A stretch of 47,423 bases of DNA, taken from the NCBI RefSeq assembly GCF_009863985.1, contig NZ_WEZT01000008.1, positions 76,193 to 123,615 of the forward strand, written 5' to 3'. This document shows, in pieces, positions 17,064-27,276 of this stretch (position 1 is its first letter; every line of letters starts with the position of its first letter). Made by a program: the position numbers and the translations under genes. Under the pieces are notes generated by a model. The model saw only the letters and a program-made list of their open reading frames with translations. It was not told the DNA's origin and did no database searches. This DNA comes from Furfurilactobacillus milii. GTDB lineage: Bacteria; Bacillota; Bacilli; Lactobacillales; Lactobacillaceae.

Positions 17064-17825
17064 ATGCGGATTCCAATGATTGTTGGAAATTGGAAGATGA
17101 ATAAGACTGCGGACTCAGTAGAATCGTTTGTAAATGGTATTAGAGGCAATTTGCCTAATGCGATGCAGTTAGAAACAGCTATTTGTGCACCTGCCTTGTT
17201 TTTAGAACAAATGGTTGATCAGACTCGCGACATGCCTTTAGAAGTTGGCGCGGAAAATTGTTACTTTGAGGACAACGGTCCGTTTACCGGTGAAACCAGT
17301 CCATATGCGTTAAGCAAAGCTGGCGTTGATTTTGTTATTTTAGGACATTCTGAGCGTCGGAAGATTTTCCGTGAAACCGACGAGATGATTAATTTAAAAG
17401 TTCAAGCCGTTTTTCGGAACCATATGCGACCGATTATTTGTTGTGATGAAACGATGGGGCAGCGAGAATCTAATGATGCTGTTCACTGGGTTGTTGCTCA
17501 GGTAATTGAGGCGTTAAAGGGCGTTGATGAGGAGCAGGCAAGAACGGCGATTATTGCGTATGAGCCAAGCTGGGCGATTGGTGTTGGTACACCCGCATCA
17601 CCTGATCAAATTGAGGAAGGCTGTTATCTGATTCGTCAAACGGTCGCAGACGTTTACGATGATGAAATTGCTGACGAAGTGCGGGTATTATATGGCGGTT
17701 CTGTTAAGCCTGCAAATATAAACACGATCATGCAGAAACAGGATGTCGATGGGGTTTTGGTCGGCAACGCGAGCCTTCAACCTGAATCGTTTCTGGAACT
17801 TATTAGCAATGATCCTGGAAAATAA
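17064..17825 (+). CDS. tpiA: Triosephosphate isomerase, divergent type
   Basis: Interconverts glyceraldehyde-3-phosphate and dihydroxyacetone phosphate. The 253-residue TIM barrel keeps the catalytic residues Lys11 (GNWKMNK), His95 (GHSERR) and Glu167 (AYEPSW). It departs from the usual form in the flexible loop (EPSWAIGVGTPAS instead of EPIWAIGTGKTA) and in the phosphate-binding turn (VGNAS, with Asn235 where Gly is usual). Its codon use is ordinary, unlike gap, pgk and eno around it, suggesting low expression. In an obligate heterofermenter this step carries little flux, which would explain both features. A related specificity such as a sugar-phosphate isomerase of the TIM type cannot be excluded. 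GAAGAGGGGG precedes the ATG. Confidence 0.88.
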   Translation: MRIPMIVGNWKMNKTADSVESFVNGIRGNLPNAMQLETAICAPALFLEQMVDQTRDMPLEVGAENCYFEDNGPFTGETSPYALSKAGVDFVILGHSERRKIFRETDEMINLKVQAVFRNHMRPIICCDETMGQRESNDAVHWVVAQVIEALKGVDEEQARTAIIAYEPSWAIGVGTPASPDQIEEGCYLIRQTVADVYDDEIADEVRVLYGGSVKPANINTIMQKQDVDGVLVGNASLQPESFLELISNDPGK

Positions 17826-17837
17826 TTGCTCATAATC

Positions 17838-17866
17838 TTGATAGTGAAACGCGTAACACCTATAAT
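17838..17866 (+). promoter_or_regulatory. eno promoter
   Basis: TTGATA (17838-17843), 17 bp, perfect TATAAT (17861-17866). The spacer contains TGAAACGCGTAACA, which resembles a cre site but with the central CG inverted, so CcpA control is doubtful. Confidence 0.8.
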
Positions 17867-17903
17867 AGTAGGGAAGTCATTGCGACTACATTTACCCATA
17901 TAA

Positions 17904-19235
<1,332 letters not shown>

Positions 19236-19265
19236 TTTCGTTTTGAAATAGGTTGTTATGATAAT

Positions 19266-19299
19266 AAAAATCCTCACTTTTCGAAGTGAGGATTTTTTG
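19266..19299 (+). terminator. Terminator of eno
   Basis: A perfect stem AATCCTCACTT/AAGTGAGGATT around TTCG, with A-runs left and T6 right. Confidence 0.92.
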
Positions 19300-19437
19300 T
19301 TGCTAAGTTTTGATAGATTATGAATTTCTAAAGATTCAAAAGAAAAGCTGAAATATACATGAAGACATTAATGTGTTTACTTTGTTCACCTATACTAGAC
19401 TTGAGTGTTTTTGGCAACAATGAAACGGGGGAGTTAC

Positions 19438-20100
19438 ATGGCAACACAACATGAGGTGGCAAAACGGCATGCGCTATTAGAACGAATGGCTGTTGTTTTT
19501 ATGCGGGAAGGCTTTAGCCAGCTAACAATGAACGACCTGATTAAAGTAATGGGTGTTTCGCGAAGAACGGCTTATAAGTATTTCAGCTCGAAAGAAGACA
19601 TTGTGCACGCTGTTGTTAAGTTGTACTTAGACTACATAGAAGATCTTGACATTCCTCAGCTTAATGGGGACGTGGCAAACTTTTTTCGTCAGTTTCAAAT
19701 GCTGTTCGATCAATCTTTGACAATTTCGCGAACAATTTCTGATGAATTCTTGAGTGATCTGAAATCAGCCAACGATTCAGACTATCGCAATTTGCAAGAT
19801 GCACTTAATCAGCAACAGCAACAAGCAATTATTTATTTCGAGACCGGTGTAAAACGTGGTCTCTTTCGTACGTATCAGTGGGATGTTTTATTATTGCAAG
19901 ATCGCGTGATGGTGCGCGGCTTAATTGACCGGCACTTTTTATTGCGTCATAGTTTGAACCTCACGAAGGTATTGACTGATTACTATAATTTAAAGAAGAC
20001 CCAGCTGCTTTTACCGGAGCAGTTAAACGTAATTGATGATCAGCCTGTTCGGTTGATTATTGAATATTTTGTGAATGAGTATAATCGAACGTTCTTATAA
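19438..20100 (+). CDS. TetR-family transcriptional regulator
   Basis: A 220-residue regulator with the TetR helix-turn-helix at residues ~10-55 (FSQLTMNDLIKVMGVSRRTAYKYFSSKEDIV) and a long variable helical ligand domain. The start at 19438 follows GGGGGA; an upstream in-frame codon would add 11 residues without a binding site. It ends 28 bp before the ClC gene's proposed start, so the two may form one transcript and it may regulate that transporter. The ligand is unknown. Confidence 0.88.
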   Translation: MATQHEVAKRHALLERMAVVFMREGFSQLTMNDLIKVMGVSRRTAYKYFSSKEDIVHAVVKLYLDYIEDLDIPQLNGDVANFFRQFQMLFDQSLTISRTISDEFLSDLKSANDSDYRNLQDALNQQQQQAIIYFETGVKRGLFRTYQWDVLLLQDRVMVRGLIDRHFLLRHSLNLTKVLTDYYNLKKTQLLLPEQLNVIDDQPVRLIIEYFVNEYNRTFL

Positions 20101-20128
20101 AAAATGTCCTAAAAAGAGAGATGATCAT

Positions 20129-21691
20129 TTGAAGAAAAAAAGTAAACGCCGACTTTCGCTCGATTTAACGCGGGTCGGCACTGTCATCACAGGTTTAGCA
20201 GTTGGATTAGTGGCGGGGCTTATTGTTAGTTTGTTTCGATTGGCAATTGAACATGTTCTCGGTTTGGTGAAAATTGGTTATGCAACGATGCATCATCAAC
20301 CCTGGTTAATTTTACCGTGGGTTTTGGGCATGATTATTTTGGGCATTTTAGTGGGGGTACTGGTTAAGACCAGTCCACAAATTAGTGGGTCTGGGATTCC
20401 CCAGGTTGAGGGTCAATTGGCTGGGGAGTTTGACGAGCCGTGGTGGCCAACGCTGTGGAAAAAGTTTGTTGGTGGCACTGCAGCAATTGGTTCTGGTCTG
20501 ATGTTGGGCCGGGAAGGTCCTTCGATTCAACTTGGGGCTGCTGTTGGGCAAGGCTACGCCACGCTTCGTGGCCATCAAGGGACTAATCGCCGGGTTGCAA
20601 TCGCTAGCGGTGCAGCAGCAGGGTTGTCCGCGGCATTCAATGCACCGATTGCCAGTACACTGTTTGTTTTGGAAGAAATTTATCATAATTTTTCACCGTT
20701 AGTTTGGCTGACATCGTTAACCAGTGCTGTTGTCGCAAACTTTGTGTCACTAGCATTTTTCGGGCAAACGCCAGTTTTACATATCCCGTACTCCAGTGGA
20801 CTACCATTACGTGATTACGGTCATTTGATTGTACTGGGCATTATTTTGGGCTTATTAGGGCGATTGTATCAAACCGTCCTGTTGCGTTTGCCAAGTTGGT
20901 ACGCTAAGTTAAGACTGCCTCGTTATTTAGACGGTATCGTGGCACTGCTACTGACCGTTCCTGTTGGTTGGTGGTGGACCTCCAGTTTGGGTGGCGGTAA
21001 TAGCGTTATTTTGGATTTGGCACGCATTCATCCAGGCATTTGGGTGCTCATCGGGCTGTTTGTTGTTCGATTCGTATTCTCGATGGTGGCGTATGGATCT
21101 GGATTACCCGGGGGAATCTTCTTACCGATTTTAACGTTAGGTGCCGTCATTGGTGCGATTTATGGCCGAGTGATGGTCATGATGGGATTACTGCCTAGTA
21201 TTTACGTGGTCAACTTAGTTATTTTTGCAATGGCGGGATATTTCGCCGGAATTGGGAAAGCACCGTTCACGGCGATTCTCTTGATTACGGAAATGGTCGG
21301 GTCCTTGCAGCATTTGATGCCCTTAGCCGTGGTTTGTCTAGTTGCCTATATTACAGTAGATGTGTGCGGCGGCGCGCCAATTTATGAATCCTTATTGGGA
21401 CGAATGCTGTCACCGACGGCGGAACGAGCTGCTGGTTTTACGGACCGAATTGAAGTGCCTGTGTTCGATGGCTCGTTTTTAGTTGGCCATCAGGTACGGG
21501 AATTTAGATGGCCGACCAATGCTCTATTAATTGGTGTTCATCGTGGCGAACGGCAGATTATTCCACACGGCGATACGATTTTGCGTGCCGGTGATACCTT
21601 GATTGTGGAAACACAACATGATAATCGTGCCTTTATTCGTGAACGAATTGCCGGGATGGCAGAGCAAATTAGTGTGCGTGGTGAAGACTGA
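20129..21691 (+). CDS. ClC-family chloride channel or H+/Cl- antiporter with RCK-C domain
   Basis: A 520-residue membrane protein of the CLC family. The three selectivity motifs are visible: GSGIP (87-91), GREGP (127-131, with the gating Glu129) and GGIFLP in the third motif. An internal Glu in LFVLEEIY matches the proton glutamate of exchangers, so an antiporter is more likely than a channel. The last ~75 residues form a TrkA-C/RCK-C ligand domain (from VPVFDGSFLVGHQVREF). The TTG start at 20129 has GAGAG 8 nt upstream; an in-frame ATG at 20075 overlaps the TetR gene and lacks a good site. It likely moves chloride or a similar anion. Confidence 0.92.
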   Translation: MKKKSKRRLSLDLTRVGTVITGLAVGLVAGLIVSLFRLAIEHVLGLVKIGYATMHHQPWLILPWVLGMIILGILVGVLVKTSPQISGSGIPQVEGQLAGEFDEPWWPTLWKKFVGGTAAIGSGLMLGREGPSIQLGAAVGQGYATLRGHQGTNRRVAIASGAAAGLSAAFNAPIASTLFVLEEIYHNFSPLVWLTSLTSAVVANFVSLAFFGQTPVLHIPYSSGLPLRDYGHLIVLGIILGLLGRLYQTVLLRLPSWYAKLRLPRYLDGIVALLLTVPVGWWWTSSLGGGNSVILDLARIHPGIWVLIGLFVVRFVFSMVAYGSGLPGGIFLPILTLGAVIGAIYGRVMVMMGLLPSIYVVNLVIFAMAGYFAGIGKAPFTAILLITEMVGSLQHLMPLAVVCLVAYITVDVCGGAPIYESLLGRMLSPTAERAAGFTDRIEVPVFDGSFLVGHQVREFRWPTNALLIGVHRGERQIIPHGDTILRAGDTLIVETQHDNRAFIRERIAGMAEQISVRGED

Positions 21692-21800
21692 AGAATTACC
21701 TGTTTGCGTGCGTTTACCAGCATGCTCGCACTAGCAATCCCCACCATTTTATGTTAAATTAGTTGAGACATACCGCGAAGTTTGAATGGGAGGAACCACT

Positions 21801-22043
21801 TTGTATAATTTTTTGTTAACTGCACTGATTGTGATCGCAATCTTAATCGTTATTGCAGTCATGATGCAACCCACGAAAACAGATGATGCATTAGGTGCCT
21901 TGTCTGGCGGCGGTGCAAACGACTTATTTGCTCAACAAAAGTCACGGGGCTTTGAAGGCTTTATGCAACGGGTTACAGTAATCCTTGGCATTTTGTTCTT
22001 TGCTATTGCCTTGGCGTTAGTGTACTTGTCCTCGCATAAGTAG
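21801..22043 (+). CDS. secG: Preprotein translocase subunit SecG
   Basis: Small accessory subunit of the SecYEG translocon, here 80 residues with two membrane helices (LLTALIVIAILIVIAVMMQP and VILGILFFAIALALVYL) joined by the typical GGGANDLFAQQKSRGFE loop. TTG at 21801 is chosen because GGGAGGA lies 6 nt upstream; the in-frame ATG at 21786 precedes that site. It heads the conserved secG-esterase-rnr-smpB cluster. Confidence 0.93.
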   Translation: MYNFLLTALIVIAILIVIAVMMQPTKTDDALGALSGGGANDLFAQQKSRGFEGFMQRVTVILGILFFAIALALVYLSSHK

Positions 22044-22111
22044 GCTTGTTTTTTGACGACTAACGTTTACAAATTGGTGATGGCCTCGTGCCATCTTCAT
22101 TGATGTATGAC

Positions 22112-22139
22112 AAAGCTGGGCTTAGTCCCGGCTTTTTTT
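22112..22139 (+). terminator. Terminator of secG
   Basis: AAAGCTGGG/CCCGGCTTT around a 5-nt loop followed by T-run; one G-T pair. Confidence 0.82.
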
Positions 22140-22170
22140 CATGCAATTTTTCAGTGAAAGGATGGAAAGA

Positions 22171-22932
22171 ATGACAATTCATTTTCGTCAACCAGAACCA
22201 CTGTTTATTGAGGCGGGTGCAAACGCAGTCTTGTTGCTGCATGCATACTCTGGCAGTAGCAATGACATGGGGATGATTGGGCGTGGCTTGGCGCGTGACG
22301 GTTATACAGTCTATGCCCCAATGTTCGCTGGTCATGGCACCATGGAGCCCAAAGATATTATCACAAAGGGCGGCGTGGCCGCTTGGCTGAAGAACGCGCA
22401 AGATGCAGTGACCTTTTTAAAAGCACACGGCTATCAACAAATTGCAGTCTTTGGTCTATCTATGGGCGGTTTGTTTGCCACACGCTTATTGGAAATTGAT
22501 AACACGTTAGTCGGTGGTGGGACGTTTGCATCGCCAGTTATTCGGGTTGGTCAAACGAACGTGCCACAAAGCTTTTTAAGTTTGAGCAACAAAATTTATT
22601 CACGTACACAAATGTCAACGGATGAAAAGCAACAAAGTCTCGACTGGTTAGCTCAGCACAATCCAGAACAGTTGAGTGACATTGAAGCCTTTGTCCAAAC
22701 ACAAGTGGCAGCAAATTTACAAATAATTCATAAGCCATTCTTTATCGCCCAGGGTGATGCGGATCAAATGATTGATCCTGGCAGTGGGGCGGCTTTTAAT
22801 GCACGAATGGCGAGTTTAAATAAAGATGTCACGTTTAAGCTGTATCCGAACGCGGGCCATGTTTTAACAGTAAATAACGCGCATCACCAATTGCAAACAG
22901 ACGTTGAAGCATTTCTTGAACGATTGTTTTAA
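22171..22932 (+). CDS. Carboxylesterase, alpha/beta hydrolase (YvaK/Est30-like)
   Basis: A 253-residue serine hydrolase. The nucleophile elbow is GLSMGG with Ser97; HAYSGSS near residues 24-30 supplies the oxyanion hole; QGDADQMID carries the acid and NAGHVLT the catalytic His. Length and gene position between secG and rnr match the thermostable carboxylesterase of Bacillus (yvaK/est). The natural substrate of this family is not established. The start at 22171 follows AAAGGATGGAAAG; earlier in-frame ATGs at 22141 and 22162 fit the binding site less well. Confidence 0.9.
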   Translation: MTIHFRQPEPLFIEAGANAVLLLHAYSGSSNDMGMIGRGLARDGYTVYAPMFAGHGTMEPKDIITKGGVAAWLKNAQDAVTFLKAHGYQQIAVFGLSMGGLFATRLLEIDNTLVGGGTFASPVIRVGQTNVPQSFLSLSNKIYSRTQMSTDEKQQSLDWLAQHNPEQLSDIEAFVQTQVAANLQIIHKPFFIAQGDADQMIDPGSGAAFNARMASLNKDVTFKLYPNAGHVLTVNNAHHQLQTDVEAFLERLF

Positions 22933-22961
22933 CCTAACGCGAAAGTAAAAATGAGGTAATT

Positions 22962-25328
22962 ATGACAGAAAGTAATTTACAACAACAAATTTTGACGTTT
23001 TTAAACGCCAATCAGGAGAGCTCGTTTACAGCGGCCGAAATCGGCACTGCACTTAAACAACCAGAAGCTGAATTCACGCTAAGTGTGCAGGCACTTGCTG
23101 GGTTGGAACGCGCTGGCAAAGTGGCTGTTACGGACACCGGAAAGTGGGCCATTGTTAAAGTGGCAGCTGGGTTATCAGGAACTTTCCATGGTAACGACAA
23201 GGGATTTGGTTTCGTCGCATATGATGGAGAACAACCTGATGCTTACATCAATCCAGATCATACCAAGCATGCAATGACAGGTGACACGGTTGAGATGAAG
23301 ATTTTACGACCATCTAAACCGGGATCTGATCGTGGACCTGAAGGTGAAGTAACAAAAGTGACTGAGCGCCACTACACACAAATCGTTGGTGAGTTTAGGT
23401 CCAAGCGTGACGCCAAGCTGCCTAGCGTTATTGGTGAAGTGCCCCTTAAAGATAAGAAACTCGGCAGTTATACGTTTGATGTCCTCGACGGCGGCATCCA
23501 TCCCGTTGATGGTGAAGTTGTCACGGCCGATGTTACCGGTTATCCAACAGATCTCAATCCACAGTTATTAAGTGGTGTGGCCACGAAGGTGATTGGGAAC
23601 GCCGACGAACCAGGTATCGACATTCTCCAAATCGTTTACGCTCATGATGTGCCTTCCGAATTTCCACAGGAAGTATTGGATGAAGCCAATGCAATTCCTG
23701 ACACGGTGCAAGAAGCTGACAAGGCTGGTCGAGTTGATATTACTGATCAACCGTTAGTTACCATCGATAGTATTGAAAGTAAAGACTTGGATGACGCAGT
23801 CGTTGCGTGGAAACTGCCTAATGGTAATTATCATCTGGGCGTATCCATTGCCGACGTTAGCTACTACGTGAAGGAAGGTTCTGCGCTCGACAAAGAAGCT
23901 TACAAACGTGGGACTTCTGTTTATCTGACTGACCGCGTTATTCCAATGTTACCAAAACGTCTGTCAAACGGCATTTGTTCTTTGAACGAGGGTGTTGAGC
24001 GTTTATCAATGACCTGTGACATGGAAATTGATGGTACTGGTAAGGTTGTTAGCCATAAAATTTATCCTAGCTTGATGAAGAGTCATGCCCGGATGACTTA
24101 TAAGGGTGTTAATAAGATTTTGGAAGCTCATGATGCCAAAACCATGGAACGTTATGACAGTCTTGTTGGCATGTTTGAAACGATGGCAGAATTACACAAG
24201 ATTCTGGTTAAGAAACGCCACCAGCGTGGTGCAATTGACTTCGATGCTCCAGAAGCAAAGATCATTGTTGACGCAGAAGGGCATCCAACTGATATTGAGT
24301 TACGTGAACGTGGCTTGGCAGAACGAATGATTGAATCTTTTATGCTGGCTGCTAATGAAACCGTGGCTGAACATTATGACCGGATGCATGTACCGTTCTT
24401 ATACCGTGTCCATGAAACACCAGACGGTGATCGGGTAAAGAGTTTCTTTGACTTGTTGAACGTCTTTGGCATTAATGCCAAGGGTGATCCAAACAACCTG
24501 AAACCGAAGATGTTACAGTCTGTGTTGAAGGAAGTTGCCGGAACACCTGAAGAGCAGATGGTTCAAACCATGATGCTTCGTTCCATGAAGCAGGCGAAAT
24601 ATTCAGATCAGCCACTAGGACACTTTGGTCTTGGTGCTGAATACTACACGCACTTCACATCACCAATTCGTCGTTATCCAGATGACATGGTTCACCGGAT
24701 GATTCGCTGGTATGCGGCAAACGGTGATAGTGATGCTGCTAAGGCAAAATACGCAGATAAACTACCACAGATTGCTCAAGACACTTCTGAACGCGAGCGT
24801 CGTTCAATTGATACCGAGCGGGCTACCGACGATATGAAGAAGGCCGAATACATGGCTGATCATGTTGGCGAGGACTTTGACGCCGTTGTCAGCTCTGTAC
24901 TGAAGTTTGGAATGTTTGTGGAATTGCCAAACACGGTTGAAGGACTTATTCACATTTCTAACATGAAAGATGACTTTTACGATTATGATGAAAGTCATTT
25001 GGCATTGATTGGTGAACGACATCATCACATCTTCCAAATTGGCCAGCCAATCAAGGTTCATTTGGAAAAGGTCGATAAGGATGCTGCCGCGGTGGACTTT
25101 ACCATTGTGGATCCACGGACTGCGCCAACAACAGACATTCGTGTGGCCCATGATAATCATGGCAATGGCGGCCGTCGTGGAAACGGCAACCGTGGTAACC
25201 GTAACTTTCATAACAATGCCAAACGTGATGAGAAGAATGGTGGCAAGAAATTTAACCACTATCAAAGTAACCGCAATAAGGCTGGTCGTAGTGGTAAAAC
25301 CAATTTTCACGGTGACCGGAAAAAGTAA
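22962..25328 (+). CDS. rnr: Ribonuclease R
   Basis: A 788-residue processive 3'-5' exoribonuclease that degrades structured RNA and takes part in trans-translation. Domains in order: N-terminal winged helix (1-65), two cold-shock domains (~70-230), the RNB catalytic domain with DLDDAV metal ligands (~270-590), an S1 domain (~635-715), and a Gly/Asn/Arg/Lys-rich basic tail (~730-788) that probably binds RNA. It starts 30 bp after the esterase and lies 40 bp before smpB, the classical arrangement. Confidence 0.97.
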   Translation: MTESNLQQQILTFLNANQESSFTAAEIGTALKQPEAEFTLSVQALAGLERAGKVAVTDTGKWAIVKVAAGLSGTFHGNDKGFGFVAYDGEQPDAYINPDHTKHAMTGDTVEMKILRPSKPGSDRGPEGEVTKVTERHYTQIVGEFRSKRDAKLPSVIGEVPLKDKKLGSYTFDVLDGGIHPVDGEVVTADVTGYPTDLNPQLLSGVATKVIGNADEPGIDILQIVYAHDVPSEFPQEVLDEANAIPDTVQEADKAGRVDITDQPLVTIDSIESKDLDDAVVAWKLPNGNYHLGVSIADVSYYVKEGSALDKEAYKRGTSVYLTDRVIPMLPKRLSNGICSLNEGVERLSMTCDMEIDGTGKVVSHKIYPSLMKSHARMTYKGVNKILEAHDAKTMERYDSLVGMFETMAELHKILVKKRHQRGAIDFDAPEAKIIVDAEGHPTDIELRERGLAERMIESFMLAANETVAEHYDRMHVPFLYRVHETPDGDRVKSFFDLLNVFGINAKGDPNNLKPKMLQSVLKEVAGTPEEQMVQTMMLRSMKQAKYSDQPLGHFGLGAEYYTHFTSPIRRYPDDMVHRMIRWYAANGDSDAAKAKYADKLPQIAQDTSERERRSIDTERATDDMKKAEYMADHVGEDFDAVVSSVLKFGMFVELPNTVEGLIHISNMKDDFYDYDESHLALIGERHHHIFQIGQPIKVHLEKVDKDAAAVDFTIVDPRTAPTTDIRVAHDNHGNGGRRGNGNRGNRNFHNNAKRDEKNGGKKFNHYQSNRNKAGRSGKTNFHGDRKK

Positions 25329-25367
25329 GTTTAAGACCAAAATGCTGAACGAAAGGCAGGCGTGAAC

Positions 25368-25838
25368 ATGGCCAAACGAAAACAAACTGGCAACGACGCG
25401 CTGGCAAATAATCGTAAGGCGCGTCATGAATATTCGATTCTCGACACATATGAAGCTGGTATTTCACTGACCGGTACGGAAATTAAATCCGTTCGGGCGG
25501 CCCGAATCACGATTGGTGACGGGTTTGTGTCGATCAAAGATGGGGAAGCTTACCTCATGAATGTCAATATTGCCGAGTTTACGCAGGGAAATCGTTTCAA
25601 TCACGATCCGTTACGTACGCGAAAGCTGTTGTTGCATCAAAAAGAAATTAGCAAGTTACAGTCGGCAGTGTCCCAAAAAGGGATGACCATTGTGCCATTA
25701 AAGGTTTACATCAAACATGGTTTTGCGAAGGTGTTGATTGGTGTGGCACAAGGGAAGCATTCTTATGACAAACGTGAGACATTAAAGAAACGCGACCAAC
25801 AACGTGATATCGATCGTGCATTGTCGCGTCGCCGATAA
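25368..25838 (+). CDS. smpB: SsrA-binding protein SmpB
   Basis: Binds tmRNA and brings it to stalled ribosomes. The 156-residue protein has [27 protein letters not shown] at the OB-fold start, SVSQKG and [11 protein letters not shown] in the core, and the basic C-terminal tail [21 protein letters not shown] that reaches into the ribosome. The ATG at 25368 is preferred over the GTG two codons earlier. Normally ssrA follows; here a different RNA does. Confidence 0.97.
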   Translation: MAKRKQTGNDALANNRKARHEYSILDTYEAGISLTGTEIKSVRAARITIGDGFVSIKDGEAYLMNVNIAEFTQGNRFNHDPLRTRKLLLHQKEISKLQSAVSQKGMTIVPLKVYIKHGFAKVLIGVAQGKHSYDKRETLKKRDQQRDIDRALSRRR

Positions 25839-25865
25839 TTACTTTACTTTTGTAGTATTTGTACC

Positions 25866-26381
25866 TATTTACTGTCGCATACGGTTGTCAACAGTGATAC
25901 GCTCGCCGTGGGACCGGTTCGTGCCTTCTGAAACCCGAAGTCTTTTACCTCGCCGCCAAGCCTCGTGGAAAGCCGAGTCTTGGCGACCGTCCGTAACCTA
26001 AATTCGAGCATGGCACTCGAATTAACGTTACCTTCACGGCTCGGTATCACTGTTGACGCCCTTCAGCTACTGTAGGGTATCTGGCGTATTTGGCTCGCGT
26101 CAATTGCGACTGCCGGCCGCTAGTCAAATATTGTTAACTATAGGAGTGGAGCTGACCAGAAACATAGTTCCGTGTCGGCCAAACTTGGCGGCAGGCAATT
26201 GGCCGCTTAGTGTGGTGGGATGACTTATGAGACGTGTTTTTCGGCTCATAATCAAGGATGAAAACCGCGTTTTTGGCGGATTGAATCCGGTCCTCAGGGA
26301 ACGGCGTTTCTGGTCGGCGTAACGGTAGGGACAGTAAATTGATGACTAAACGATTCTGTGTAATTACAGGATCGTTTTTTT
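25866..26381 (+). ncRNA. Large structured RNA, copy B, with terminator
   Basis: A ~475-nt RNA followed by an intrinsic terminator. A perfect 10-bp helix joins its ends (ATTTACTGTC 25867-25876 with GACAGTAAAT 26330-26339). Inside are a perfect 14-bp helix (25887-25900 with 26044-26057), CCAAG..CTCG/CGAG..CTTGG near 25956-25983, AATTCGAG/CTCGAATT (26001-26008/26016-26023) and TTATGAG/CTCATAA (26225-26231/26245-26251). GCCGC and GCGGC arms near 26187-26206 also pair. The terminator (AACGATTCTGT/ACAGGATCGTT plus T7, 26349-26381) fixes the plus strand. TAGTAT at 25853-25858 could be the -10. It aligns throughout with copy A with compensatory changes. It has no tag-peptide frame or tRNA-like ends, so it is not tmRNA despite following smpB. 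Confidence 0.85.
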
Positions 26382-26406
26382 GCGTTTAGGAATTTAAAGA
26401 AGGTCA

Positions 26407-26437
26407 CAAAAAAAGACCCATCCGAAGATGAGTCTTA
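26407..26437 (-). terminator. Terminator of the LysM/Apf gene
   Basis: On the minus strand AAGACTCATC pairs with GATGGGTCTT around TTCG, followed by T-run; one G-T pair. Confidence 0.88.
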
Positions 26438-26466
26438 AGTCAGAACATACTTAGATTAACAGTTGA

Positions 26467-27153
26467 TTACCAACCGCGGTATGCAGCCCAGTGGGCAGCA
26501 GCGGCTGACCATGAACCGTAACGTGAAACAGCGTAAGCAGATGCAACACGTTCTTGGTTAGCAGCGGAGTAGTCACCGTTCAACTTGTCAGCACTCAATT
26601 GGTATTTACCAATGTACTGACCGTTACGGGCAGTGTAGCTACCACCAGATTCACCAGCAGCAATATAAGCCATGGCAGCTTCGTCAGATGATGAAGCTGT
26701 TGAAGTTGAGGCAGCCTGTGTAGTTAATGCTTGTGTATTTTGCGTAGTGGAAGCCTGTGTTGTTTGTGTAGTTGCTTGAGTCTGTTGTGCAGGCGCAGCT
26801 TGTGTAGTAGTTGTTTGAGCTATTGGAGCTTGTGTCTTAGCAACAGTCTGTGTTTGTACAACTGGTGCAGCTTGTTGAACAGGGGCAGCAGTTTGTGTTG
26901 TCGTAGTTGTTGTAGTGTTGGAAGTGCCGTCAGGAATAATCAAGTTTTGACCAACGTAGATTAAGTCTCCCTGGTTTTGCAACTGGTTAGCGTTGATGAT
27001 TGCATCAATGCTTGTGTTGTTGGCGTGTGCCAAAGCGGAAACAGTGTCTCCGCTCTTAACAGTAACGTTTGAGTCTGCGTTTGCGGCAACAGTTCCAGCG
27101 GCTAATAAAGCACCGGCGCTTAAAGTAGTTAACAAAATTTGTTTGATCTTCAT
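26467..27153 (-). CDS. apf: Secreted LysM protein, aggregation-promoting-factor type
   Basis: A 228-residue secreted cell-wall protein. It has a signal peptide (MKIKQILLTTLSAGALLAAGTVAANA, cleavage near 26), one LysM peptidoglycan-binding domain (~29-76, VTVKSGDTVSALAHANN), a Thr/Gln/Ala-rich spacer (~80-175) that should be extended, and a C-terminal domain ending in AAAHWAAYRGW typical of Apf/IsaA-like proteins, which influence cell shape and may be weak muramidases. The start at 27153 follows AGGAG; the longer frame upstream is its structured leader. It is monocistronic. Confidence 0.9.
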   Translation of the reverse strand: MKIKQILLTTLSAGALLAAGTVAANADSNVTVKSGDTVSALAHANNTSIDAIINANQLQNQGDLIYVGQNLIIPDGTSNTTTTTTTQTAAPVQQAAPVVQTQTVAKTQAPIAQTTTTQAAPAQQTQATTQTTQASTTQNTQALTTQAASTSTASSSDEAAMAYIAAGESGGSYTARNGQYIGKYQLSADKLNGDYSAANQERVASAYAVSRYGSWSAAAAHWAAYRGW

Positions 27154-27276
27154 GTAGAAATTTTCACTCCTATATTGTGTATGGCGTCGCATCTTAATTG
27201 GCGACGCGCTTGGCAACCCCTCACGAGGATTCGTGGCTGGGGTGTTGTTCTCTTCCAAACAACGATGCCTACTATA
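27154..27276 (-). promoter_or_regulatory. Promoter and structured leader of apf
   Basis: On the minus strand TATAGT (27271-27276) can serve as -10, giving a ~110-nt leader. The leader forms three successive hairpins: GTTGTT/AACAAC; CACGA/TCGTG enclosed by CCCC/GGGG; and GCGTCGC/GCGACGC just before the AGGAG site. Whether this stabilises the mRNA or senses a ligand cannot be told. It does not match the c-di-AMP riboswitch pattern I know. Confidence 0.5.

Noticed and set aside
17846-17859. cre site in the eno promoter
   Set aside because: The central CG is inverted to GC, which is the most conserved part of cre.
24804-25427. Long minus-strand frame of 207 codons over rnr and smpB
   Set aside because: Antisense to two unmistakable genes, with no ribosome site and no family resemblance.
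25865-26050. Minus-strand frame of 61 codons over structured RNA copy B
   Set aside because: Not homologous to the frame over copy A and no ribosome site; a by-product of RNA gene composition.
25866-26381. tmRNA (ssrA) after smpB
   Set aside because: No tag-peptide frame ending in ALAA, no TTCGACTC T-arm, no tRNA-like acceptor; and a paralogue exists at 16420.
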